Assembly (NCBI RefSeq): GCF_005144865.1
Contig: NZ_SWFM01000003.1
Coordinates: 558,001-622,000, forward strand
Reading direction: 5' to 3'
Source of the DNA: Guptibacillus hwajinpoensis
GTDB taxonomy: Bacteria > Bacillota > Bacilli > Bacillales > Guptibacillaceae
Length of the DNA stretch: 64,000 bases
The notes beneath the pieces were generated by a model. The model saw nothing but the letters and a program-made list of their open reading frames with translations. It made no database searches and had not been told where the DNA came from. Each line of letters begins with the position of its first letter. Positions within the stretch are counted from its first letter, which is position 1. Position numbers and translations under genes: made by a program. Positions 41,886 through 51,228 of the stretch are shown in pieces.

Positions 41886-42644
41886 TTAGTGGTCACTGCC
41901 AAAGAAGTTCTTAAATGTTTGAAGAGATGTTGCACGGTTCATAGCAGCAATTGATGTAGTCAATGGAATCCCTTTTGGACATGACTGCACACAGTTCTGT
42001 GAGTTACCACAATTCGCAAGTCCGCCCTCATCCATTAATCCTTCAAGTCTTTCTTCTTTGTTCATTGAACCTGTGGGATGCGCGTTAAACAAGCGAACTT
42101 GTGAAACAGCTGCAGGTCCAATAAACTCAGATCGGCTATTAACATTAGGACATGCTTCCAAGCAAACACCGCAAGTCATGCATTTTGAAAGTTCATATGC
42201 CCACTGTCGTTTATTTTCAGGCATTCTTGGTCCCGGGCCAAGATCATAAGTACCATCAATTGGGATCCAAGCTTTCACCTTCTTAAGAGCGTCGAACATT
42301 CTGCTTCGATCTACTGCGAGGTCACGAACGACAGGAAATGTTGTCATTGGCTCAAGGCGAATCGGCTGCTCAAGTTTATCTACAAGAGCTGTACATGATT
42401 GACGAGGCTTCCCGTTAATGACCATCGAACAAGCGCCGCACACTTCTTCCAGGCAACCCATTTCCCACACAACCGGTGATGTTTTCTCACCTTTTGCATT
42501 TACTGGATTGCGTCGAATTTCCATTAGTGCAGAAATGACATTCATATTTTGACGATATGGAATTGTGAATGTTTCTTCATATGGCGCAGATTCAGGTCCA
42601 TCCTGTCTTTTAATCTTTAGCGTTACTGTACGTTCTTCACTCAT
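41886..42644 (-). CDS. sdhB: succinate dehydrogenase iron-sulfur subunit
   Basis: SdhB passes electrons from SdhA to menaquinone in complex II. The 252-residue protein has the 2Fe-2S cysteines (CLEEVCGACSMVI and a later C) and the two cluster motifs CMTCGVCLEACPN and CGNSQNCVQSCPKG. Its ATG overlaps the sdhA stop (TAATG). Confidence 0.97.
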   Translation of the reverse strand: MSEERTVTLKIKRQDGPESAPYEETFTIPYRQNMNVISALMEIRRNPVNAKGEKTSPVVWEMGCLEEVCGACSMVINGKPRQSCTALVDKLEQPIRLEPMTTFPVVRDLAVDRSRMFDALKKVKAWIPIDGTYDLGPGPRMPENKRQWAYELSKCMTCGVCLEACPNVNSRSEFIGPAAVSQVRLFNAHPTGSMNKEERLEGLMDEGGLANCGNSQNCVQSCPKGIPLTTSIAAMNRATSLQTFKNFFGSDH

Positions 42645-44407
42645 TACTTTTTCCCCGCTTTCTTCTTCGAATAATCGCGTTTACGAGGTGTAATTAATGA
42701 TGTATCTACTTCTTCATAGTAGAACTCTGGTTTGTTGTTAACTGCATCGTATTTCGCCATAGTTGTTTTAAGCCATTCTTCATCATTACGGTCTGGGAAA
42801 TCAGGTTTGTAATGAGCTCCACGGCTTTCATTTCGATTAAGGGCCCCAATTGTAATGACTCTTGCAAGCTGAAGCATGTTTGAAAGCTGTCTAGTAAATG
42901 ACGCTCCCTGATTACTCCATTTAGACGTATCATTAATATTGATATTCTCGTAACGCTCCATTAACTCTTGGATCTTTTCATCCGTTTCTCGAAGCTTCTC
43001 ATTATCTCTTACAACAGTAACATTTGCAGTCATCCACTCACCAAGTTCTTTATGAATCTGGTATGCGTTTTCTGTTCCGTCCATTTTCATTATCGCATCT
43101 TGTTTAGACTGCTCTTCTTGCTGATGCTTTTCAAATAATGTCGATGATAAATCTTCAACAGTTTCTTCAAGACCGTTAATGTATTCAACTGCGTTCGGGC
43201 CAGCGACCATTCCTCCATAAATAGAAGAAAGTAGCGAGTTTGCTCCAAGACGATTTCCACCATGTTGAGAATAATCACATTCACCAGCTGCAAACAATCC
43301 TGGAATATTAGTTTGCTGGTTGAAATCAACCCACAGACCACCCATAGAATAGTGAACAGCAGGGAAGATTTTCATAGGTACTTTACGAGGATCGTCACCC
43401 ATGAATTTCTCATAAATCTCAATGATTCCTCCAAGCTTAACATCAAGCTCTTTAGAGTCTTTATGGGAAAGATCAAGGTAAACCATATTCTCGCCATTGA
43501 TCCCAAGCTTTTGACGTACACAAACGTCAAAAATCTCTCTTGTTGCAATATCTCGTGGAACTAGGTTACCGTATGCAGGGTATTTTTCTTCAAGGAAGTA
43601 CCATGGTTTACCGTCTTTGTAAGTCCAAACACGTCCGCCTTCTCCACGAGCAGATTCACTCATAAGACGTAGCTTATCATCACCAGGAATAGCAGTAGGG
43701 TGAATTTGAATGAACTCACCATTCGAATAAATAGCTCCCTGCTGGTACAAGGCACCAGCTGCTGAACCAGTATTAATAACAGAATTCGTGCTTTTACCAA
43801 AGATGATTCCTGGTCCGCCTGTTGCCATAATAACAGCGTCTGCTTCAAAGCTACGAATTTCAGATGTCGTAAGGTTTTCACCTACAACACCGCGACATAC
43901 ACCATCATCATCAAGAATTGCGGATAGGAATTCCCATCCTTCATATTTCGTTACAAGTCCAGCGACTTCATGTCGGCGTACCTGCTCATCTAGTGCATAA
44001 AGTAACTGCTGTCCTGTAGTTGCCCCTGCAAATGCAGTACGGTGGTGCTGTGTACCACCAAAGCGTCGGAAGTCAAGTAGACCTTCTGGCGTTCTATTAA
44101 ACATAACACCCATACGGTCCATTAAATGAATGATCCCAGGCGCGGCATCACACATAGCTTTTACTGGAGGCTGGTTAGCAAGAAAGTCTCCTCCATAAAC
44201 TGTATCATCGAAGTGTTCCCAAGGAGAATCCCCTTCACCTTTGGTATTAACAGCTCCATTAATTCCCCCCTGTGCACAAACAGAGTGAGATCGTTTAACT
44301 GGTACGATGGAAAGCAAGTCTACATTCATTCCGGCTTCTGCCGCTTTGATCGTTGCCATTAACCCGGCAAGACCGCCTCCAACGATTACTAATTTACCTT
44401 TACTCAT
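42644..44407 (-). CDS. sdhA: succinate dehydrogenase flavoprotein subunit
   Basis: SdhA oxidises succinate to fumarate with covalent FAD. The 587-residue protein has the dinucleotide site VIVGGGLAGLMA, the FAD-linking region with SHSVCAQGGINGA, and the catalytic segment IHPTAIPGDDKL and HYSMGGLWVD. It lies between sdhC (78 bases) and sdhB. Confidence 0.97.
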   Translation of the reverse strand: MSKGKLVIVGGGLAGLMATIKAAEAGMNVDLLSIVPVKRSHSVCAQGGINGAVNTKGEGDSPWEHFDDTVYGGDFLANQPPVKAMCDAAPGIIHLMDRMGVMFNRTPEGLLDFRRFGGTQHHRTAFAGATTGQQLLYALDEQVRRHEVAGLVTKYEGWEFLSAILDDDGVCRGVVGENLTTSEIRSFEADAVIMATGGPGIIFGKSTNSVINTGSAAGALYQQGAIYSNGEFIQIHPTAIPGDDKLRLMSESARGEGGRVWTYKDGKPWYFLEEKYPAYGNLVPRDIATREIFDVCVRQKLGINGENMVYLDLSHKDSKELDVKLGGIIEIYEKFMGDDPRKVPMKIFPAVHYSMGGLWVDFNQQTNIPGLFAAGECDYSQHGGNRLGANSLLSSIYGGMVAGPNAVEYINGLEETVEDLSSTLFEKHQQEEQSKQDAIMKMDGTENAYQIHKELGEWMTANVTVVRDNEKLRETDEKIQELMERYENININDTSKWSNQGASFTRQLSNMLQLARVITIGALNRNESRGAHYKPDFPDRNDEEWLKTTMAKYDAVNNKPEFYYEEVDTSLITPRKRDYSKKKAGKK

Positions 44408-44485
44408 AAGAACGGTTCCCCCTTAAATGCTGGCTCTGTCTGGAGATTATGTATCCAGACTTGGTGGTGAAGACTGTTCGGTTTC

Positions 44486-45094
44486 TTATACGAAAGCAAA
44501 TAACGCGCGAATTCCAACGAACGATAGTGCAAGGAAAATAATCATTGTTACATATGTCATTGCACGTTGTGATTTAGGTGTTACTGTTAAGCCCCAGCTC
44601 ACGAAGAATGACCATAAACCATTCGCAAAGTGGAAGACAGTACCTACAACACCAACGATGTAAAAGATCATCATCCCTGGGTTTGATAGAATATCAGCCA
44701 TCATTTGATAGTTTACTTCAGCTCCCATGGCAGCCTGTATCCTAGTTTGCCAAACGTGCCAAGTTACAAAAATAAGTACGATTACACCTGAAATCCGCTG
44801 CAAATAAAACATCCAGTTTCGTAAATAGCCATAAGTGCTTACGTTATTTTTGGATTGAAATGCGATAAAAACACCATATATCGCATGGAATAAGAGCGGT
44901 AAGAAAATAACGAAAATTTCTAAAAGATAACGATAAGGTAGGCTTTCCATGAAATGCGCTGCTGCATTAAAGTCCTCAGGCCCTCGTGTTGCGAAGTAGT
45001 TTACTGTTAGATGTTGCGTAACATAGAGTCCGAGTGGAATAACCCCTAGAAGCGAATGCAATTTTCGGCTTACAAAGTCTCGACTTGCGGCCAT
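44486..45094 (-). CDS. sdhC: succinate dehydrogenase cytochrome b558 subunit
   Basis: The 202-residue membrane anchor binds two haems b. Five helices can be seen, with haem-ligand histidines in YVTQHLTVNYF, PLLFHAIYGVF, VTWHVWQTRI and GTVFHFANGLWSF. This is the single-subunit anchor type of Bacilli. GGGGG precedes the ATG. Confidence 0.96.
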   Translation of the reverse strand: MAASRDFVSRKLHSLLGVIPLGLYVTQHLTVNYFATRGPEDFNAAAHFMESLPYRYLLEIFVIFLPLLFHAIYGVFIAFQSKNNVSTYGYLRNWMFYLQRISGVIVLIFVTWHVWQTRIQAAMGAEVNYQMMADILSNPGMMIFYIVGVVGTVFHFANGLWSFFVSWGLTVTPKSQRAMTYVTMIIFLALSFVGIRALFAFV

Positions 45095-45213
45095 GTTTTG
45101 TGTGTCCCCCTTTTAAGTTGTTAAGCTACCATCTGTCAGTGCATTTTTCTACAATAGAAGTCTTTGCATGCACAGAAATCATCGCTTTCTGTCGATTAAA
45201 TTGTGACATAACC

Positions 45214-45242
45214 ATTGTACTCCCATCATTTAGGACCGTCAA
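45214..45242 (-). promoter_or_regulatory. sigma-A promoter of sdhCAB
   Basis: TTGACG at 45242-45237, a 17-base spacer and TACAAT at 45219-45214, about 120 bases before sdhC. The remaining bases to yslB hold a plus-strand TATAAT at 45366-45371 that may serve yslB. I see no other gene in 45095-45397. Confidence 0.78.
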
Positions 45243-45397
45243 GAAAACGCGTACATTCAGATTTTTCAAAATCTCGTAGCAAGACTTTAATTTGTCACAT
45301 TTGAATGCGCTTTATTTTCTTCAATTTCTATCTATCGTGCTATGGAGGATTTCGCTTCTTAACGTTATAATTGTAGCAGACAAGCTAGGAGGAATTT

Positions 45398-45841
45398 ATG
45401 TTTAAGAAGCGTACAAACACGATCGACTATAGTCACGAAATAGAAACAACAGCTTTTGGGTATGAATTCTTCAGGGAGATTCTTCTTCCTGAGCTTTTAG
45501 GAAATGAACAGCCAGCCGTCCTTTACTGGACAGGCAAAGAAATGGCAAGACAATTCCCGCTCTCTTCTAAAGAAGAAATAATAGACTTCTTTAAGAATGC
45601 GAGTTGGGGCACGCTCTTAGTCCAACAGGAAAAAAAGAATGAGATCACTTTCTTGCTCCAATCACCATTAATCACTGAACGCAAGAATACGACTCGCATC
45701 TCCTGTTATCAGTTAGAAGCAGGGTTTATCTCTGAGCAGTATCAAAACATGCATAAATGTGTAACAGAAGCCTATGAAACTGACAAAAAGAATGAGATTC
45801 AGTTTACAGTTAAATGGGATCCAAAAGATAAAATAGAATAA
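45398..45841 (+). CDS. yslB: YslB-like DUF2507 protein
   Basis: The 147-residue protein (LPELLGNEQPAVLYWTGKEMARQF; EDFF/IIDFFKNASWGTL) matches the DUF2507/YslB pattern, which resembles the V4R fold. AGGAGG precedes the ATG. It is on the plus strand between sdhC and lysC, as in B. subtilis where the function is unknown. It converges on lysC with a shared terminator. Confidence 0.85.
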   Translation: MFKKRTNTIDYSHEIETTAFGYEFFREILLPELLGNEQPAVLYWTGKEMARQFPLSSKEEIIDFFKNASWGTLLVQQEKKNEITFLLQSPLITERKNTTRISCYQLEAGFISEQYQNMHKCVTEAYETDKKNEIQFTVKWDPKDKIE

Positions 45842-45869
45842 AAGGGAGACCCTATGTGGTCTCCCTTTT
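45840..45869. terminator. bidirectional terminator between yslB and lysC
   Basis: A 12-bp stem (AAAAGGGAGACC and its complement) with a six-base loop overlaps the yslB stop and ends six bases before the lysC stop. Confidence 0.9.
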
Positions 45870-45874
45870 GTTCT

Positions 45875-47110
45875 TTATACTTGTTGAACTGGCTTTCTTT
45901 CATCTAATTGGAATTTCTCATGTAGTAGTTCAATTGCATAAATCATCTTATCTTGTGGCACAATTGTCGACACTTTTATTTCTGACGTACTGACCATTTT
46001 AATTTCAATTCCATGCTCTGATAGTACTTCAAACATTTGCGCAGCTACACCTGGGTTTGAAATCATTCCTGATCCTACAATTGATACTTTAGCTAAATCA
46101 GACTCATGGAAAATATTCTCGTATGGCAGTTTAACTTTGATACGATTTAGTACATCCAAAGTTAACTCAAGAGATGCTGATTCAATTGAAAACGAAATGC
46201 TTGTCGTATTCTTTTCACTTGTACTTTGGATAATAACATCGACATTTATCCCATTGGACGCAAGGGATGAGAAAAGAGATGGTAGTGTTGTAATTTCATT
46301 TGGTAATCCAGAAATCGTTATTTTTGTTACATTACTTTCAAACGCCAGACCCCTGACGACTAGATTTTGTTCCATTGATGCAACCTCCTCAATTAACGTT
46401 CCAGGTTCATTCGTAAAGCTTGAGCGAACCTCAAGCAATATATTGTAATTTTTAGCAAACTCAACCGCTCTTGGATGCAGCACTCCTGCTCCTAGATTGG
46501 CTAGTTCAAGCATTTCATCATAAGAAATGGTAGACAGTTTTCTCGCTGCCTTTACATAGCGAGGATCGGTCGTATAAACACCATCTACATCAGTATAAAT
46601 TTCACAACGATCTGCCTTCAAAGCTGCAGCAATAGCAACTGCTGTTGTATCAGAGCCGCCTCTACCAAGCGTAGCGATATCGTTTGTATCAGTAAGGCCC
46701 TGGAATCCTGCCACGATTACAATTTTTCCTTCTGCAAGATGTTGATTCATTCGCTTTGCATCGATATCAAGTATTCTCGCATTGCCATGAAACGTTTCTG
46801 TCTTTATTCCAGCCTGCCAACCAGTTAACGATACCGAATCATAACCTGCTTCATGTATTGCCATTGAAAGTAGCGCAGTTGTCACTTGCTCTCCTGTTGT
46901 TAGAAGCATGTCTAGCTCCCTAGCGGATGGTTTCGTTGAAATCCCTTTAGTTAATCCTAGAAGTTCATCAGTCGTTTTCCCCATTGCAGAAACAACAGCA
47001 ACAACTTCGTCTCCTGCATCTACTGCCTCAATGAGTCTTCTTGAGACATTTTTAATTTTCTCTACATCGCCTACAGATGTGCCACCAAACTTTAATACGC
47101 GTAGTCCCAC
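45875..47110 (-). CDS. lysC: aspartokinase (LysC type)
   Basis: Aspartokinase phosphorylates aspartate, the first step to lysine, diaminopimelate, threonine and methionine. The product has the kinase motif KFGGTSVGDVEKI, the GRGGSDTTAVAIA and EIYTDVDGVYTTDPR segments and two C-terminal ACT domains. The frame is open to an ATG at 47131, but no ATG has a usable ribosome site. AAAGG lies nine bases before the GTG at 47110, giving 411 residues starting MGLRVLKFGG, like B. subtilis LysC. A lysine riboswitch lies upstream but is separated from the gene by repeat copy 2. Confidence 0.93.
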   Translation of the reverse strand: MGLRVLKFGGTSVGDVEKIKNVSRRLIEAVDAGDEVVAVVSAMGKTTDELLGLTKGISTKPSARELDMLLTTGEQVTTALLSMAIHEAGYDSVSLTGWQAGIKTETFHGNARILDIDAKRMNQHLAEGKIVIVAGFQGLTDTNDIATLGRGGSDTTAVAIAAALKADRCEIYTDVDGVYTTDPRYVKAARKLSTISYDEMLELANLGAGVLHPRAVEFAKNYNILLEVRSSFTNEPGTLIEEVASMEQNLVVRGLAFESNVTKITISGLPNEITTLPSLFSSLASNGINVDVIIQSTSEKNTTSISFSIESASLELTLDVLNRIKVKLPYENIFHESDLAKVSIVGSGMISNPGVAAQMFEVLSEHGIEIKMVSTSEIKVSTIVPQDKMIYAIELLHEKFQLDERKPVQQV

Positions 47111-47187
47111 TCTCTCCATCCTTTCTCTCATGTAACTGGTTTCTCTTTCTATTTATGCGCTTATAGCACACGCCTCACTAAATAAGA

Positions 47188-47217
47188 GTTATATGGATAT
47201 TCGCCTAATCTTTACAA
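47188..47217 (-). promoter_or_regulatory. candidate proximal promoter of lysC
   Basis: TTGTAA at 47217-47212, an 18-base spacer and TATAAC at 47193-47188. It lies between repeat copy 2 and lysC, so transcripts from it would not carry the lysine riboswitch. Confidence 0.45.
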
Positions 47218-47257
47218 GCGAAAGTCTTCGTTTTGTTATACTTTACTCTTTTCTATA

Positions 47258-47380
47258 GGCTTTTTTCGTAGACATTGTTGCTTTTACTGTATAGCGTTTG
47301 ATTTCCGCTGCAGGATGCTCGCTTTCCGCGGGGCGGGCGGTGAGCCTCCTTCCGCTCCAATCAGCAAAGTGTGTGTTTTT
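47258..47380 (+). repeat. dispersed intergenic repeat, copy 2
   Basis: TTTTCGTAGACATTGTTGCT (47263-47282) matches copy 3 in 19 of 20 bases. CCTTCCGCTCCAAT (47348-47361) is identical in copy 3. The GC-rich middle folds into a hairpin (GCTC and CCGC arms with GGCGG and GAGC arms). It is markedly more GC-rich than the flanking bases. Confidence 0.8.
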
Positions 47381-47445
47381 ATTCAATAATTATTTCAAGA
47401 GCAACAATTTTTACGAAAATAACCTTTTAAAAAGTAATAAAGTAT

Positions 47446-47700
47446 AAAAAAAACAACAATGAGAAAAACCTCACTGCTGTTTTCATAACAAATCCAAGAA
47501 AACGTCCCTTTGTGAGATAGTTCTCCATCCAATTCCAGGGTAGGTATTGGATGACAGCCCTGCATTTATTTAATGCAGATCCAGCTTCAGACAGATAAGT
47601 GCCTTTCCACTTCGGCAAATCCCCCTTTCAGCTCCTATCAACGAGTCTTATCACTCTTAAGTGAGCATACTAATGGTTTTTGCGCCTCTACCATCACTTC
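47446..47700 (-). promoter_or_regulatory. lysine riboswitch (L-box) with terminator
   Basis: On the minus strand, from about 47697 to 47512, L-box elements appear in order: GGTAGAGGCGC, AGTATGCTCACTTAAGAGTG, GGGGGATTTGCCGAAGTGG, GAAGCTGGATCTGC, GGGCTGTCATCC and GGATGGAGAACTATC. A terminator follows at 47480-47446 (ACAGCAGTGAG with CTCATTGTTGT, then eight T). Lysine binding would favour termination. A 63-residue open frame inside this element is not a gene. Confidence 0.9.
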
Positions 47701-47734
47701 AACTTTCGAAGTGTGGAACTATTAAATTTCATTC

Positions 47735-47763
47735 ATTATAACGGACTTAACACAAAGCCGCAA
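47735..47763 (-). promoter_or_regulatory. promoter of the L-box leader
   Basis: TATAAT at 47740-47735 with a weak TTGCGG 17 bases upstream (47763-47758), just after the uvrC stop. The predicted RNA start is about 30 bases before the riboswitch. Confidence 0.65.
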
Positions 47764-47777
47764 CAGGTTGCTGTAAA

Positions 47778-49559
47778 TTAATTCGCTTGATTTTCGAATC
47801 TTGCTAGTAATTCCTTAGCGACACTCTGAGGTAAACCGGCTTCTTGTAAATCGTCGATGCTTGCTTCTTTCATTTTTTTAATTGATCCAAAATGTTTTAA
47901 AAGCATTTTTTTACGCTTCTCTCCTATACCTGGTATATCATCAAGACTTGATTTAAGCATGGATTTCCCACGAAGCTGGCGATGGAATGTAATCGCAAAT
48001 CGATGGACTTCATCTTGAATTCGTTGCAATAGGTAGAATTCTTGACTGTTCCTTGGCAAATATACACCAACAGGAGGATCGCCAATGAGCAGATGAGACG
48101 TTTTATGTTTCTCATCTTTAGTTAAAGAACAAACAGGTATATCAAGGCCAAGTTCATTCTCTAGCACATCTTTTGCAGCTTGAATTTGAGCAATTCCGCC
48201 ATCGATAATAATTAAGTCAGGTAGGGGCCCACTCTCTTTCAGCATTCTTGAGTAACGCCTACGAACAACTTCTTTCATTGATCCAACGTCGTTTGGACCT
48301 TCAACCGTTTTAATCTTGTATTTCCTATACTCATTTTTCTTAGGTTTGCCATCCAAAAAAACAACCATAGCAGATACAGGATTTGTACCTTGTATATTAG
48401 AATTATCAAATGCTTCTATTCGGAGCGGCGCGTCTATACCAAGTTGATCTCCTAAATTCTCAACTGCATCAATTGTTCTCTTCTCATCACGCTCAATTAG
48501 TGAGAATTTTTCATTCAAAGCAATCGTAGCATTTTTCACCGTCAGCTCAACGAGTTCTTTTTTCTTCCCACGCTTTGGTTGATGAACAGGAATCTCAAGC
48601 AACTCTTGTGCCATTTCAGCATTAACTTGCTGTGGCAATAGCAATTCTTTCGGTTTAGGGTGGTTTTTTTGTAAATAAAACTGGCCAAGGTAGGTTAGAA
48701 AGTCCTCTTCCGCATCATTATAAAATGGAAATAATGATACATCCCTTTCAATAAGCTTTCCCTGACGCACAAAAAAGACTTGAACACACATCCAGCCTTT
48801 ATCGTAGCTGTAACCAAAGATATCCCTATCAATTCCATCATTGGATTGAATCTTTTGCACTTCCATTACTTTATCAATATGATACATGAGATCACGGTAC
48901 TCTTTTGCTCGCTCAAAATCCATATTTTCTGCGGCAAGTCCCATTTTCCGCTCAATGTCCTCTTTAACCTCTTGATGACCACCATTTAGAAAGCGGGTAA
49001 TTCCATCAATCATTTCCTTATTTTGTTCTTTAGTAACATCTTTCACACAAGGTGCAAGACACTGGCCAATATGATAATAAAGGCAAACTCGGTCTGGCAT
49101 TTTTCTACATTTCCTTAGTGGATAAAGACGATCGAGCAGCTTCTTTGTTGCACTTGCTGCATACGCATTTGGATAAGGACCAAAGTATTTTCCTTTATCC
49201 TTCTTTATCTTCCTCGTAGTAATTAATCGTGGTTGCTCTTCGGAAGTTATTTTAATGTATGGATAGCTTTTATCGTCTTTTAGCATAACGTTATATTTAG
49301 GATCATGCTTTTTAATTAAATTAAGTTCAAGAATTAGTGCTTCAAGATCTGTAGAAGTAACAATATATTCGAGATCGCGAATTTCACTTACAAGACGCTG
49401 TGTCTTTCCATCATGTGATCCACTAAAATAAGAACGAACTCTATTTTTCAGAATCTTTGCTTTCCCAACGTAAATAATCGTTCCCTGGCGATCTTTCATT
49501 AAGTAACACCCGGGCTGGTCAGGAAGGATGGCTAGCTTGTTTTTAAGTTGTTGCTCCAT
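47778..49559 (-). CDS. uvrC: excinuclease ABC subunit C
   Basis: UvrC makes both incisions in nucleotide excision repair. The 593-residue protein has the GIY-YIG domain ([20 protein letters not shown] at the N-terminus), the UVR/UvrB-binding motif with [15 protein letters not shown], the RNase H-like domain ([22 protein letters not shown]) and C-terminal helix-hairpin-helix repeats ([19 protein letters not shown]). The order trxA-uvrC-lysC is interrupted here by an insert between trxA and uvrC. Confidence 0.97.
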   Translation of the reverse strand: MEQQLKNKLAILPDQPGCYLMKDRQGTIIYVGKAKILKNRVRSYFSGSHDGKTQRLVSEIRDLEYIVTSTDLEALILELNLIKKHDPKYNVMLKDDKSYPYIKITSEEQPRLITTRKIKKDKGKYFGPYPNAYAASATKKLLDRLYPLRKCRKMPDRVCLYYHIGQCLAPCVKDVTKEQNKEMIDGITRFLNGGHQEVKEDIERKMGLAAENMDFERAKEYRDLMYHIDKVMEVQKIQSNDGIDRDIFGYSYDKGWMCVQVFFVRQGKLIERDVSLFPFYNDAEEDFLTYLGQFYLQKNHPKPKELLLPQQVNAEMAQELLEIPVHQPKRGKKKELVELTVKNATIALNEKFSLIERDEKRTIDAVENLGDQLGIDAPLRIEAFDNSNIQGTNPVSAMVVFLDGKPKKNEYRKYKIKTVEGPNDVGSMKEVVRRRYSRMLKESGPLPDLIIIDGGIAQIQAAKDVLENELGLDIPVCSLTKDEKHKTSHLLIGDPPVGVYLPRNSQEFYLLQRIQDEVHRFAITFHRQLRGKSMLKSSLDDIPGIGEKRKKMLLKHFGSIKKMKEASIDDLQEAGLPQSVAKELLARFENQAN

Positions 49560-49635
49560 GATGACTCACCTCACTATTCCCTTTAAAGGCGTATCTATGT
49601 TCGCCTCTCATTGTACCACATTTCCGCTAATTTCT

Positions 49636-51135
49636 TTATTCACGATACTCGTATAAGACAATGTTGTCATAAACTGGATCATATAAAGAAGATGAATGAA
49701 AGTCTTTCACTTTCTTAATGGCGTTTTCGATCGGAATCCCCTGTTCTTTAAATCCTTCTACGACTTCCTTTGTTAAAAAGATTCGATGATTTTCGTAATA
49801 GCTTTTATCAGATTGAAAAGTAGAATACGTATAAATTTGTTCGTGTTTAAAGTCGGCATCTACATATCCCATTACCCTTGTTTCTTCCCATGTATACACG
49901 ATAATCGGTTCATTGATATCTTCTAAATAGTCAATGAGTTGATGAACTGCCGACGGCTTTTCGGCCTCTTTCATAACGTCATATGAAAAAACAGTTTGTG
50001 TAATAACGATACTTAGAAAAAGTATCATTAATCTAATATGTAGCACTTGTTGTTTTATACAAATAAAACAGACTAAACCAAATAACACCATAGTCGGAAG
50101 AGGAAGAATATGCCTTGGTTTGTCAACATTTTGTGCAAATAAAGCCCATAGAAAATAACCAATAAACATCGATATATAAGCCCAAACAAACGGAGTAAAT
50201 CTAAGCTTATTTGTTCTCCTCAATATTTTAATAGCTGCATATAGAGTGAATAATCCCATAAGAGCTAGCAATAAAATACGTTGTCCACCAAGACCAGTCC
50301 ACGCGATATTATAGAGCAGCAAATCAGAGAATCGTTCCAAGAATGATGAAGAAACTGAAACGGCTGTACCTCCCCATTCCTGAAAATGGCCAGTCGAAAA
50401 ACCCAGTGCTAACTGAATAAATGCTGCAACTCCGCCTTCTGATACAGCAAGTCCAGCCAACCAAATCAACTGAAACAATAACGCAACACTAAGTTGTATG
50501 ACTAAAAACGAGACATACTCTCGAGGGTTGTATTGCTTTATTCGTGAAAGTAGAAGGATCAAAAGTCCAATCCCAAACGGGAGATAGGATAGCCGAATGC
50601 CTAGTAGGAAACTAAATAATAAAGATGAAAAAACAACAAATCCAGTTGAGTTTTTACGTTGAAAGGCGCTATGTAATACCCAAATATACCACCATAGGAT
50701 AGCTACTGCAGCTGTTTCACTCATCGGCTGAACCGTCATGACATTTAGAAAAACCGTCGATTGAATAATCGCTACCATCACTACGCTACCAGTCTTTGTG
50801 AGATAGGATCGACTCAATGCGAAAACAGGGTAAATCGTTGTAAGTAATAAAAGTGAATTCCATATCGAAAGAGCCTGAGTGGGATTCACAATCCATTTAT
50901 TTATAAGCATCCCACCTAGGATGAAATAAGGATACCCAGGGAAATGTGGCTGCATAGCAAATAGGTCAAACCTAGTTAATGCCAAGGAAAAGTCAACCTG
51001 ATCCCATGAACGCGGCACATCAATTGCATAGACGAGTCTCCACCATATGATAAGAGATATACTGCTTATCGAAACAGTCCATAGTGCACATACAAATATC
51101 TTATTCCATAATAAATGCTCCTTTAAACGGTTCAA
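49636..51135 (-). CDS. GT-C type (GT39/ArnT-like) membrane glycosyltransferase
   Basis: The 499-residue protein has about eleven membrane helices and the first-loop pattern of GT-C enzymes: VPRSWDQVDFSLAL followed by QPHFPGYPYF, with acidic residues just after the first helix. These enzymes use polyprenyl-phosphate sugars as donors and act outside the membrane. A DPM1-like enzyme that could make such a donor is encoded 1.9 kb upstream at 53024-53797, but the two iron-uptake genes lie between them. The acceptor is unknown. It starts 94 bases after the FTR1 gene and ends 76 bases before uvrC, with no clear terminator. Confidence 0.65.
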   Translation of the reverse strand: MNRLKEHLLWNKIFVCALWTVSISSISLIIWWRLVYAIDVPRSWDQVDFSLALTRFDLFAMQPHFPGYPYFILGGMLINKWIVNPTQALSIWNSLLLLTTIYPVFALSRSYLTKTGSVVMVAIIQSTVFLNVMTVQPMSETAAVAILWWYIWVLHSAFQRKNSTGFVVFSSLLFSFLLGIRLSYLPFGIGLLILLLSRIKQYNPREYVSFLVIQLSVALLFQLIWLAGLAVSEGGVAAFIQLALGFSTGHFQEWGGTAVSVSSSFLERFSDLLLYNIAWTGLGGQRILLLALMGLFTLYAAIKILRRTNKLRFTPFVWAYISMFIGYFLWALFAQNVDKPRHILPLPTMVLFGLVCFICIKQQVLHIRLMILFLSIVITQTVFSYDVMKEAEKPSAVHQLIDYLEDINEPIIVYTWEETRVMGYVDADFKHEQIYTYSTFQSDKSYYENHRIFLTKEVVEGFKEQGIPIENAIKKVKDFHSSSLYDPVYDNIVLYEYRE

Positions 51136-51228
51136 TTCCCATCACCCTTCACCAAGACCATTTTAAGCCGACTTGTCATAATAAAGAAAAAGCACAAGAC
51201 GATATGCTTCGCCTTGCACCTTAATCAA

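Noticed and set aside
47427..47618. 63-residue minus-strand open frame upstream of lysC
   Set aside because: It lies inside the lysine riboswitch and its terminator, which explain the sequence conservation better.
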